A program made the translations under genes and the position numbers. From assembly GCF_036346295.1 (NCBI RefSeq), contig NZ_CP107819.1, positions 3,658,001-3,722,000 of the forward strand: DNA of 64,000 bases, in the 5' to 3' direction. Positions within the stretch are counted from its first letter, which is position 1; every line of letters begins with the position of its first letter. This stretch comes from Streptomyces sp. NBC_00536. GTDB lineage: Bacteria; Actinomycetota; Actinomycetes; Streptomycetales; Streptomycetaceae. The notes beneath the pieces were generated by a model. The model searched no databases. It saw nothing but the letters and a program-made list of their open reading frames with translations, and had not been told where the DNA came from. This document shows, one piece after another, positions 32,373 to 40,190 of the stretch.

Positions 32373-33137
32373 ATGACCCCCCGCATCGCAGTCGTCACCG
32401 GGGCGAGCAGCGGAATCGGCGCGGCCACCGCACGGCAGCTCGCCGGCGCGGGCTACCACGTCGTGCTGACCGCCCGCCGCAAGGACCGCATCGAGCAGCT
32501 GGCCGCCGAGATCACCGCGGCCGGTCAGCTCGCCACCGCCCACGCCCTGGACGTGACGGACCGCGCCGCCGTCGACGCCTTCGCCGCGTCCCTGGAGCGC
32601 TTCCCCTCCGTCAACGTGCTGGTCAACAACGCGGGCGGGGCCATCGGCGCCGAGCCCGTCGCCACCGGCGACCCGGCCGACTGGCGCACGATGTACGAGG
32701 TCAACGTCATCGGCACCCTCAATGTCACCCAGGCCCTGCTCCCGGCCCTGACCGCCTCCGGTGACGGCACCGTCGTCATCCTGTCCTCGACCGCCGGCCA
32801 CTCGACCTACGAGGGCGGCGCGGGCTACGTCGCCGCGAAGAACGGCGCCCGCGTCCTGGCCGAGACCCTCCGCCTGGAGATCGTCGGCCAGCCGGTCCGC
32901 GTGATCGAGATCGCGCCGGGCATGGTCAAGACGGAGGAGTTCGCCACCACCCGCTTCCGCGGGGACGCGGAGAAGGCGGCCAAGGTGTACGCGGGCGTCG
33001 CCGACCCGCTCTCGGCCGACGACGTGGCCGACACGATCACCTGGGCGGTGACCCGTCCCAGCCACGTCAACATCGACCTGCTGGTGGTCCGCCCGCGCGC
33101 CCAGGCCTCGAACACGAAGGTCCACCGCGACCTGTAA
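32373..33137 (+). CDS. SDR family oxidoreductase (YdfG-like)
   Basis: A 254-residue short-chain dehydrogenase. The cofactor motif is VVTGASSGIGAATARQL, the structural motif is VNNAGG, and the catalytic Ser and Tyr-x-x-x-Lys are ILSSTAGHSTYEGGAGYVAA followed by KNG. The Arg after the glycine motif (TARRKDR) suggests NADPH. It resembles serine/3-hydroxy acid dehydrogenases. GAGGAG precedes the ATG. Confidence 0.92.
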   Translation: MTPRIAVVTGASSGIGAATARQLAGAGYHVVLTARRKDRIEQLAAEITAAGQLATAHALDVTDRAAVDAFAASLERFPSVNVLVNNAGGAIGAEPVATGDPADWRTMYEVNVIGTLNVTQALLPALTASGDGTVVILSSTAGHSTYEGGAGYVAAKNGARVLAETLRLEIVGQPVRVIEIAPGMVKTEEFATTRFRGDAEKAAKVYAGVADPLSADDVADTITWAVTRPSHVNIDLLVVRPRAQASNTKVHRDL

Positions 33138-33161
33138 CCGGCAGGCTCCGAAGGACACCCC

Positions 33162-33893
33162 CTAGACCAGCCCGGCGGCCTTGAGCTGGGGCATGAGGGC
33201 CGCGGGCTTCAGTCCCGCGGCCTTCGCGGCGCCCAGCGCACGCTCCAGGTCGGCCTCCAGCGTGGGCGTGAAGTGCAGCAGCACGATGTCCCCCGCCTGG
33301 AGCTTCGGGGTCGGCGGGGTCTCGCTCCAGGTGGTGACGTCGTGGGTCCAGGTGACCAGGGCCTTCGCCCCGCACGCCTTCGCCGCGAGCCGCACGTCGT
33401 CGTTGACGGCCCCGTACGGCGGCCGCAGCAGCTGCGGCGCCCGCCCGAAGGTCCCCTTGAGCTGCTCCCGCGCCCCGCACACCTCCGCGTCCTTGCCGGC
33501 CGCGTCGAGGGTGGTCAGGTCCGGGTGGTTGACGGTGTGGTTCTCGACGGTGGCCCGGCCCTGCTCGATGAGGTCCGTGAAGTAGCCGGTGTCGTACGAG
33601 GTGGCCCCGGGCAGCAGGAACAGGGTCACCGGCACCCGCTTGTCGATCAGCGTCCGCGCGGCGGCGGGGTCATGGTTCCACCCGTCGTCGATGGTGATGA
33701 AGACGACCTTGTCGGAGGTCGGTACGTGCGCCACGACCGGCGGCAGCCCCACCCCGTCAGCAGCGGAGACGGCAGCCGCGACCGGCACCCCCGTACCTGT
33801 ACCCGTACCCGCCCCCGCCACGGCGGATCCGGCCACCCCGAAGGTGAGCGACAGCGAAGCGAACACACCGAGAACCACCCGAGATCTCCACAT
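33162..33893 (-). CDS. Secreted polysaccharide deacetylase (NodB/chitin-deacetylase type)
   Basis: A 243-residue exported protein with a signal peptide (VVLGVFASLSLTFGVAGSAV). The NodB domain motifs are complete: FITIDDGWNHDP (Asp-Asp), HTVNHPDL (His-x-x-x-His metal site) and LRPPYGAVNDDV. The enzyme should remove N-acetyl groups from chitin-type or peptidoglycan glycans. The ATG at 33893 follows AAGGTG; a longer GTG start at 33902 is less likely. A DasR-type operator (33904-33917) lies just upstream, which fits a link to N-acetylglucosamine control. Confidence 0.9.
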   Translation of the reverse strand: MWRSRVVLGVFASLSLTFGVAGSAVAGAGTGTGTGVPVAAAVSAADGVGLPPVVAHVPTSDKVVFITIDDGWNHDPAAARTLIDKRVPVTLFLLPGATSYDTGYFTDLIEQGRATVENHTVNHPDLTTLDAAGKDAEVCGAREQLKGTFGRAPQLLRPPYGAVNDDVRLAAKACGAKALVTWTHDVTTWSETPPTPKLQAGDIVLLHFTPTLEADLERALGAAKAAGLKPAALMPQLKAAGLV

Positions 33894-33903
33894 GGCGCAC
33901 ACC

Positions 33904-33917
33904 TTGGTCTAGACCAA
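33904..33917. promoter_or_regulatory. DasR-type (dre) operator at the deacetylase gene
   Basis: TTGGTCTAGACCAA is a perfect 14-bp palindrome whose inner 12 bases, TGGTCTAGACCA, equal the core of the DasR-responsive element (ACTGGTCTAGACCAGT in published descriptions, recalled from knowledge). The outer bases differ. It sits 11-24 bases upstream of the deacetylase start, overlapping the likely ribosome site or transcription start, so DasR could repress it directly. Confidence 0.75.
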
Positions 33918-34046
33918 CTCCACGCGTCAACCCCCGCGCACACCCCACGAGTTGCCCCGCCACACCCCTTGCGCCCGTACGGGCAAAGACGCGCCGAATG
34001 TCCCCGCCGGCGAACACGGTCGATCACCGATCGGGCGGCCAAGCGC

Positions 34047-34577
34047 TCAGTCGACACCGCTGAGATAGACCCGGCTGCTGGCGGCGTCGACCTGCACCAC
34101 CGCGACCTTCAGCCAGTTGAGGTCGCCCTCGCACGGCGCACACACCTGGCCTTCGCGGACCCTCGCCAGCAGGTCAGGCTCCGGCAACCCCAGGTGCGAG
34201 AACGGCGTCGACGGGTTCGTGTTGCGGGCGAGTGGCTGCTCCCGCAGGCCAAGCGGCACATCCGGCTTCAGCTGAGCGACGAACTCGTCGACCCCGGCAG
34301 TGGGGAGGACGAACGCCATGATCAGGCCATCGTCCTGCAAACCCCGCCAGTGCGCCGCCTTCGCCCCGGTCGCCGCCACGGGCACCCTCACACGCAACGT
34401 CCTGGCGACCGACTCCACGGTGGCCCCGTCCACCCAATACGACACCTGCCCCGACGAACGCTCCCCCGCCCGGGTGCCGCTCACCGTCGCCCCCGAGCAC
34501 CCGGCCACCAGCCCCATGAGCACGACCACCCCGCCCACCAGACCCAGATGCCACCTGCCCCACGGCTCCACGTTCAA
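34047..34577 (-). CDS. Lipoprotein, third gene of a WXG-type triad
   Basis: A 176-residue lipoprotein with the lipobox LVAGC at about residue 27 after a helix (LGLVGGVVVLMG). The mature part has a CxxC-type pair (QVCAPCEGD). It starts with TTG at 34577, overlapping the stop of the upstream 481-residue gene by 4 bases. The layout is that of an immunity or accessory lipoprotein linked to a secreted protein. No named domain. Confidence 0.6.
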   Translation of the reverse strand: MNVEPWGRWHLGLVGGVVVLMGLVAGCSGATVSGTRAGERSSGQVSYWVDGATVESVARTLRVRVPVAATGAKAAHWRGLQDDGLIMAFVLPTAGVDEFVAQLKPDVPLGLREQPLARNTNPSTPFSHLGLPEPDLLARVREGQVCAPCEGDLNWLKVAVVQVDAASSRVYLSGVD

Positions 34578-36019
34578 CGTGCGTCCCCATTCCGGCCGAT
34601 GTCGGTCCGCGTGCCGTCCCGCCCCGGGCTCTTCGGATCGGGCCAGGAGCCGCCCGGGCCCACGTCGTGCTGCTGCACCGAACTACTCCCCCGCATATCG
34701 AATTCCCTGGCCTGCCCCGTCGTGTGCAGGCGGGCCATATCGGCGTCGGTCACCGTGGTCGGACCGATGGGCGTGGCCTTGCCCGGGTCCCAGTTGTACC
34801 GGTCCCACACATTGACCTGATAGTCGATGCTGACGCGCGGACTGCCGTCCGGGCCCGGCACCGCCGTCACGACGCCCGTGGTGTTCGTCATGGCGCTGCC
34901 CACGGCCAGGTACCAGTTCGCCGTGCCGTCCGGACCCTTGTCGTGGGTATATCCCTCGCCCGCGGTCTCCACGGGGATCGCGACGGGCTTGCCGCCCGAC
35001 TGCGCGAAGGCGTCCAGCGCCTGGCGACGCCATTCGCCCTCCAGCTTGGCGCGCGTCGCCGCAGACACGTCACGCAGGACCGTGTCGTCCTCGTCGCTCA
35101 GCATCCTGTCGACATCGAGGTCGAGTGTCCTGCCGGTCCCGTGCAGATAGTGGTCCATGTGCCGGGCCGCGTCCGTCTTACCGATGAAGTCACCGCTGTT
35201 CGAGATCCCGTTGGCCTGGAGTTCCTTCCAGTAGTCCCCCAAGCCGGGTGTAGCGACGTCGTATGGCCCCGCCCCGTCGTCAGCGGCCACCCGCTTCACC
35301 GAGGGGGTCAACAGGCCGCCCGCCAACAGCTGCTCCCTGCGCTGCACCCACAGCTGCGCCCGAGACTCAGGACTCAACGACTGCCACAGCCGCCGCAGCT
35401 CCGCGCGCTGCTTGTCGCTGGCGTCCGCTCCCAGACCGGCGAGTTTCAGGGCGCGGGGCAGCATGTCCTCGTCGAGCGACGTGTACGACGCGTGGCCGGG
35501 ATTGGCCGGATCACCACCGTGGCTCGCTCGCAGCGCCCGTACAGCAGCCGCGTCCACCTCGGTGGCGTGGCTCACGAACCCGGTCAGCGTGTCGGCGTAC
35601 CACCGCATCATGTCGCGTTTTCTCTGACCGGGCCCCTCCACCTCACAGATGAGGGCATCCGCGATCACCACGGATCCGTCCGCGCGTCCGGTAACGCTGA
35701 AGCCCTTCTCCTTGGCCTCGGCGGTGACACTCCTGGCCTGCTGCTGGATCCCCTGCAGCTCGGCGTGCGCGTCATCAAGGACGCTGAAAATGCTCTGCGC
35801 CTCCGTGTGGAGATCCTCGAACTCCTTCACCGTCTTGCCGACGAAGTCCCTGGTCACACCTGCGTTGATGCCCTCCCAGCGGGCCTTTTCGGCCTTCGCC
35901 TTCACACCGTCGCGGGCCTCGCCACCGAGCCGCTGCATCTCCCCGGCCATGCGCTTCCAGTCGGCGACGGCCGTCCCCAGTTTGCCGAGGTCGACTTCCA
36001 TGAGCTCGGTGTAGTTCAT
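34574..36019 (-). CDS. WXG-like secreted-effector candidate, 481 residues
   Basis: A 481-residue protein. The N-terminal ~110 residues are helical (MNYTELMEVDLGKLGTAVAD, WKRMAGEMQRLGGEARDGV), in the style of WXG100 or LXG secretion domains. The middle contains helical regions. Residues ~385-450 hold YNWDPGKATPIGPTTVTD and MARLHTTGQAREFDMRG, a module seen at the C-terminus of many Streptomyces WXG-associated proteins. No catalytic toxin motif is recognisable. It follows the 158-residue gene by 12 bases and overlaps the lipoprotein gene. Confidence 0.65.
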   Translation of the reverse strand: MNYTELMEVDLGKLGTAVADWKRMAGEMQRLGGEARDGVKAKAEKARWEGINAGVTRDFVGKTVKEFEDLHTEAQSIFSVLDDAHAELQGIQQQARSVTAEAKEKGFSVTGRADGSVVIADALICEVEGPGQRKRDMMRWYADTLTGFVSHATEVDAAAVRALRASHGGDPANPGHASYTSLDEDMLPRALKLAGLGADASDKQRAELRRLWQSLSPESRAQLWVQRREQLLAGGLLTPSVKRVAADDGAGPYDVATPGLGDYWKELQANGISNSGDFIGKTDAARHMDHYLHGTGRTLDLDVDRMLSDEDDTVLRDVSAATRAKLEGEWRRQALDAFAQSGGKPVAIPVETAGEGYTHDKGPDGTANWYLAVGSAMTNTTGVVTAVPGPDGSPRVSIDYQVNVWDRYNWDPGKATPIGPTTVTDADMARLHTTGQAREFDMRGSSSVQQHDVGPGGSWPDPKSPGRDGTRTDIGRNGDAR

Positions 36020-36031
36020 GAGGCGCTCCCC

Positions 36032-36508
36032 CTACGTGAAGTACTCGGTGAGGCGGGAAACGGGCACGGCCGAGCCATCCCGGTTCCGGAAGGACGCGGC
36101 GATCGCGGCGTCGTTCTCGGCGTGCGACTTCTTCGAGTAGTCCAGGTGGTTCGATATGTGAGCACACGCCTGAAGGACGCTCTTGACCTGCGAGGTCCAG
36201 ATGGACACCGTCGTCGCCAGCTCATCCCCGAGAGCGAAGTTGCTGCCCGTCAGGGCCGCTGCTGCCTGCATCGTGGAGCCGACGCCCTCCTTGTCACCGC
36301 CGGCGCCGGCGATGTCGGCCCCCTTCAGCAACTGGCTGTGCAGCACGAAGGCCTCGTGGCCGACGGCTCCGAGGTCGTCCTGGTGCACGACGAGGTCGGC
36401 CGGTCCGTCACCTCCCGGGCCACCCGGCAGTTGGTTGAGCCGCGTCGAGGCTTGCCGTTGGGCAGTCACTTCCGCTTTCGCACTGTCCCATTCATCCCAT
36501 GCCATCAC
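36032..36508 (-). CDS. Small WXG-type helical protein
   Basis: A 158-residue protein starting MMAWDEWDSAKAEVTAQRQA, a signature of Streptomyces small proteins that precede large WXG-type effectors. Two helical regions with LVVHQDDLGAVGHEAFVLHS and TSQVKSVLQACAHISNHLDY resemble ESX-type antigens. It likely acts as a secretion partner or chaperone for the adjacent 481-residue protein. Confidence 0.6.
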   Translation of the reverse strand: MMAWDEWDSAKAEVTAQRQASTRLNQLPGGPGGDGPADLVVHQDDLGAVGHEAFVLHSQLLKGADIAGAGGDKEGVGSTMQAAAALTGSNFALGDELATTVSIWTSQVKSVLQACAHISNHLDYSKKSHAENDAAIAASFRNRDGSAVPVSRLTEYFT

Positions 36509-36623
36509 ACCATTGGATCACGGCCCTGTGACACGCGGATCGACCTCCAGGAGAAGGAGGTTGGAGCGGTCCCGGACACGCCGGGCGGGGGACCCGCCCC
36601 CGCACAGCCACCCCCGGGCACGC

Positions 36624-36660
36624 GGAGGGACCCCGACCGTCGAACGGTCCGGGTCCCTCC
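36624..36660 (-). terminator. Hairpin terminator after rtcB
   Basis: GGAGGGACCCCGACCGT pairs with the complement ending GGTCCCTCC across a 3-base loop, with 16 of 17 bases matched. It lies 56 bases past the rtcB stop. Confidence 0.8.
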
Positions 36661-36715
36661 ACTCCCCCGACAACTGCGCCCCGATAACCGCACCCCCACC
36701 AGACCCCGGCCGGGA

Positions 36716-37909
36716 TCAGCCCTTGACGCAGATGAGCTGCTTCAGCTTGGCCACGACCTCGACCAGGTCGGTCTGCTGGTCGATGACCTGCTCGATCGGC
36801 TTGTAGGCGCCCGGGATCTCGTCCACGACGCCGGAGTCCTTGCGGCACTCCACGCCCTTGGTCTGGTCCGCCAGGTCCCGCGTGGAGAACCGCTTCTTCG
36901 CCGCCGTCCGGCTCATCTTCCGGCCCGCGCCGTGCGAGGCCGAGTTGAAGGACTTCTCGTTGCCGAGGCCCTTCACGATGTACGAGCCGGTGCCCATCGA
37001 GCCCGGGATGATCCCGAAGTCCCCGCTGCCCGCCCGGATCGCGCCCTTCCGCGTGACCAGCAGGTCCATGCCGTCGTAGCGCTCTTCGGACACGTAGTTG
37101 TGGTGGCAGCTGATCTCGTGGTCGAAGGAGACCTTCGCCTTGCGGAACTCCCTGCGGATGACCTCCTTGAAGAGGCTCATCATCACGGCGCGGTTGTACT
37201 TCGCGTACTCCTGCGCCCAGAAGAGGTCGTTGCGGTAGTCCTGCATCTGCGGCGTGGCCGCCAGGAACACCGCGAGGTCCCGGTCCACCAGGTCCTGGTT
37301 GTGCGCGAGCCCGCGGGCCACGCCCATGTGGTGCTCGGCCAGCTCGTTGCCGATGTTCCGGGAGCCCGAGTGCAGCATCAGCCAGACCGTGCCCGCCTCG
37401 TCGAGGCAGAACTCGATGAAGTGGTTGCCGCCCCCGAGCGTGCCGATCTGCTTCGCGGCCCGCTCGCGGCGGAACTTGACCGCGTCCGCGATGTAGTCGA
37501 AGCGCGTCCAGAGGTCGTCGAAGCCGTCGGCCGCGAAGTCGTACAGGCGCGCCGGGTCCACCGCCTCCTTGTGGAGGCCCGCCCCGACGGGGATCGCCTG
37601 CTCGATCTTCGACCGCAGCCGTGACAGGTCCCCGGGCAGGTCGTTGGCCGTCAGCGAGGTCCGTACGGCCGACATGCCGCAGCCGATGTCCACCCCCACC
37701 GCGGCCGGACAGACCGCGTCCTTCATCGCGATCACCGAGCCGACGGTGGCGCCCTTGCCGTAGTGCACGTCCGGCATGACGGCCAGGCCCTTGATCCAGG
37801 GCAGGGTCGCGACGTTGTGCAGCTGTCGCATCGCGCTGTCCTCGACCGTGGACGGATCGGTCCACATCCGGATCGGGACCTTCGCCCCGGGTACCTCTAC
37901 ATACGACAT
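36716..37909 (-). CDS. rtcB: RNA ligase RtcB
   Basis: A 397-residue RtcB family ligase that joins 2',3'-cyclic phosphate or 3'-phosphate RNA ends to 5'-OH using GTP and manganese. Metal-ligand motifs are visible: AAVGVDIGCGM (Asp and Cys), GGGNHFIEFC, LHSGSRNIGN, and the guanylated His region SASHGAGRKMSR. The start is the ATG at 37909 with GGGGACG upstream. It is monocistronic, followed by a hairpin. Its upstream region is unusually AT-rich for this genome (37911-37975). Confidence 0.94.
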   Translation of the reverse strand: MSYVEVPGAKVPIRMWTDPSTVEDSAMRQLHNVATLPWIKGLAVMPDVHYGKGATVGSVIAMKDAVCPAAVGVDIGCGMSAVRTSLTANDLPGDLSRLRSKIEQAIPVGAGLHKEAVDPARLYDFAADGFDDLWTRFDYIADAVKFRRERAAKQIGTLGGGNHFIEFCLDEAGTVWLMLHSGSRNIGNELAEHHMGVARGLAHNQDLVDRDLAVFLAATPQMQDYRNDLFWAQEYAKYNRAVMMSLFKEVIRREFRKAKVSFDHEISCHHNYVSEERYDGMDLLVTRKGAIRAGSGDFGIIPGSMGTGSYIVKGLGNEKSFNSASHGAGRKMSRTAAKKRFSTRDLADQTKGVECRKDSGVVDEIPGAYKPIEQVIDQQTDLVEVVAKLKQLICVKG

Positions 37910-38094
37910 GACGTCCCCAACACCCTGTTAACCACAGAAAAGTCTCAATACGCAAAAAGCCTCGCAACAGGTCCCAAAGACGACATGGGACCGGCGTCAG
38001 CACCAGCGTGTGCGATAGACATTGTGTCCACGCGCGGCCCAGCACCGGCAACGCAATTTCCCGACCGCGGTCCTGACCGAGGACCCACCCGCCG

Positions 38095-38127
38095 CCCACC
38101 CACAGCCCACCCACAGCCCACCCACAG
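38095..38127. repeat. Three perfect 11-bp tandem repeats
   Basis: CCCACCCACAG occurs three times in a row, 24 bases before the start of the lipoprotein gene at 38151, in its presumed leader. Confidence 0.85.
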
Positions 38128-38150
38128 CCTGTCGAACGGAGCCAGACGAC

Positions 38151-39056
38151 GTGCAGCGCAACGCGGTACGGCAAGTCCTTCCCGGCATCCTGATGCTCAC
38201 CGCGCTCATGGCCGGGTGCACCTCCGGCACCGGCACGGGGGTCACCACCGACTCCAAGGCGGGCGGCACCGCGCCCGTCGCCGCGCCGCCGGGGAAGTAC
38301 CGCAGCCTGCCCTCGCCCTGCAAGGCGGTCGAAGGGAAGCGGCTGAAGGCCATGCTCCCGGCCGCGGCCACGCTCACCTCGGAGCAGCGCGACCAGCTCT
38401 ACGCCGGGACCGCGGACACCTCGTACGACGGCGACCGGCGCGTCGGCTGCCGCTGGAAGGCGCAGACCCCCGAGGAGACCCGCCTGCTGTCCGTCGGCTT
38501 CGAGCGGGTCGTCTCCTACGACCGGGCCGCGAGCAGCGACGACGACAAGGCGCGGCAGGTCTACGAGCGCCGCCTCGCCGACGCCCACCTCCCGGCCCCC
38601 GTCCCCTCGACCGCCCCCTCGACCGCCCCGACGCCCGGCGCGAGTACGAACCCCGGCGCGAGTACGGTCCCCAGCGCGGGTACGGTCCCCAGCCCGGGCA
38701 CGGTCCCCAGCCCGGGTACGACCCCCGGCCCGGGCGCCAGTACGAGCCCCGTGCCCCCCGCCGCAGCCGCGTCCTCCGGCACCCCCGCGCCCTCCACCTC
38801 GCCCACCCCGCCCGAGCTGGGTTCCCGCGTCCTGGAGGGGCTCGGGAACGCCGCCTTCGTCGAGGACCGGCTCAGCGCGGCCGGTTCCGCCGCCCAGGTG
38901 CGGACCGTACGCATCGTCTTCCGCACCGCGAACGTCATCGTCACCGTGGAGTACGGCGTGCAGCCCGCACTGCCCGGCGGGGTCCCCTCCAGCGCGGAAA
39001 CGCAGGACGAAGCGCACCAGTTGGCGGAGGCCCTGGTGGAACGTTTCAACGCGTGA
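38151..39056 (+). CDS. DUF3558-type lipoprotein with Pro/Ser/Thr-rich insert
   Basis: A 301-residue lipoprotein with the lipobox LMAGC (about residue 23). The conserved DUF3558 features are LPSPCKAVEGKRLKAMLP, a second Cys in RRVGCRWKAQ, and a C-terminal beta-rich part (VRIVFRTANVIVTVEYG). A long low-complexity insert (about residues 145-225, with repeated PSPGT and GAST units) separates the halves. GGAG is upstream of the GTG. It is likely related to the next gene. Confidence 0.75.
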   Translation: MQRNAVRQVLPGILMLTALMAGCTSGTGTGVTTDSKAGGTAPVAAPPGKYRSLPSPCKAVEGKRLKAMLPAAATLTSEQRDQLYAGTADTSYDGDRRVGCRWKAQTPEETRLLSVGFERVVSYDRAASSDDDKARQVYERRLADAHLPAPVPSTAPSTAPTPGASTNPGASTVPSAGTVPSPGTVPSPGTTPGPGASTSPVPPAAAASSGTPAPSTSPTPPELGSRVLEGLGNAAFVEDRLSAAGSAAQVRTVRIVFRTANVIVTVEYGVQPALPGGVPSSAETQDEAHQLAEALVERFNA

Positions 39057-39246
39057 CCGGAACCCGGTCCGGACCCCGGCACGGCGACCGAATACCTGGT
39101 CAGCGGCCGATCAGCGGCCGTCCGACGACCGCCCGCCGGTCTTCGCGCGGCCCCCGCGTGACGGCGGGCACAGCAGCCAGCCGCCCGGTCGGGCTACCGT
39201 TGCCCGGGTCCCCGTGCCCATAGACACACAAACGTACGAAGGAATC

Positions 39247-40044
39247 ATGCACCGATCAGCCTCGCGCCTCACCCGTGTCATCGCCTGCGCAGCCGTCCCG
39301 GTGATCCTCGCCGTCTCCGGTTGCTCGTCCGACTCGGGCAAGAGCGCGGACACGGGCAAGAAGTCCGACTCGTCCGCTTCGTCCAAGTCGCCGAGCACGA
39401 AGCCGTCGACCGCCCCCGAGAAGGCCGCGTTCGCCACGCTGCCCGACCCGTGCAAGACGGTCCAGGCGAAGACCATCGAGGCACTCGTCCCCAAGGCCAA
39501 GGACAAGAACGGAACGGCCACCAAGTCGAACGACCTGACCAGCCGCGCCAGCTGCTCCTGGAACGGCCTGGACGAGAACGGCCTCAAGGGCTCCGACTAC
39601 CGCTGGCTCGCGGTGTCCCTGGTCCGCTACGACTCGCACGAGTCCCTCGGCAGCGGCAACAAGCGCGCCGAGGAGCAGTACAACAAGCAGCTCGCGACGG
39701 CGAAGGCCGTCGAGGGCGCGCAGAACGTGAAGACCGACCAGGTGGGCGGCGTCGGCGACCAGGGCACCTCGGTCACCTACACCACGAAGAAGGACGGCGC
39801 GGACTTCTTCAACACCACGGTCATCGTGCGCACGCAGAACGTCGTCGTCTCCCTGGACTACAACGGCGCCGCCTACGAGGGCGCGGCCGCCCCCGACCCG
39901 GCGAAGCTGCTGGAGAGCGCGATCGCCGCGACCCGCGAGGCCGTGAACTCGGTCGCCGGCGCCAAGGACCAGCCGGGCTCCTCGCAGTCCCCGTCCGACC
40001 CCGCCCCGTCGGAGTCCCCGTCGGAGTCCGCGTCCGCCTCCTGA
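39247..40044 (+). CDS. DUF3558 lipoprotein
   Basis: A 265-residue lipoprotein. The signal ends AVSGC (about residue 22). Then comes a Ser/Lys-rich linker, LPDPCKTVQAKTIEALVPKA and a second Cys in SRASCSWNGLDENG, the DUF3558 pattern shared with the previous gene. The C-terminus is Pro/Ser-rich (SPSDPAPSESPSESAS). It may be cell-wall associated. GAAGGAA precedes the ATG. Confidence 0.78.
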   Translation: MHRSASRLTRVIACAAVPVILAVSGCSSDSGKSADTGKKSDSSASSKSPSTKPSTAPEKAAFATLPDPCKTVQAKTIEALVPKAKDKNGTATKSNDLTSRASCSWNGLDENGLKGSDYRWLAVSLVRYDSHESLGSGNKRAEEQYNKQLATAKAVEGAQNVKTDQVGGVGDQGTSVTYTTKKDGADFFNTTVIVRTQNVVVSLDYNGAAYEGAAAPDPAKLLESAIAATREAVNSVAGAKDQPGSSQSPSDPAPSESPSESASAS

Positions 40045-40112
40045 GCGTCCGCCTCCTGACCCGGCCGCAGGGCCAAACGGGGCCGAACAGGGCCGAACGG
40101 GCCCGCGGACCA

Positions 40113-40129
40113 GGTGACATCACGTCACC
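40113..40129. promoter_or_regulatory. 6-5-6 inverted repeat upstream of the DUF2637 gene
   Basis: GGTGAC-ATCAC-GTCACC lies 61 bases before the DUF2637 gene, where an operator or promoter element would be expected. The regulator is unknown. Confidence 0.4.
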
Positions 40130-40190
40130 CGTACGCTGTGCCTGCCGTAGCTCCGTAGCTGGATAGCTTGATAGTGGGAGGGGATCGCGG

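Noticed and set aside
33973..33984. GCCCGTACGGGC palindrome downstream of the lipoprotein gene
   Set aside because: Could be a weak hairpin, but short GC-rich palindromes are frequent in this genome and no T-run follows.
34667..37624. A 985-codon plus-strand frame across the WXG triad and rtcB
   Set aside because: It spans several real minus-strand genes and their gaps and has no recognisable motif; high GC content removes stops in this frame.
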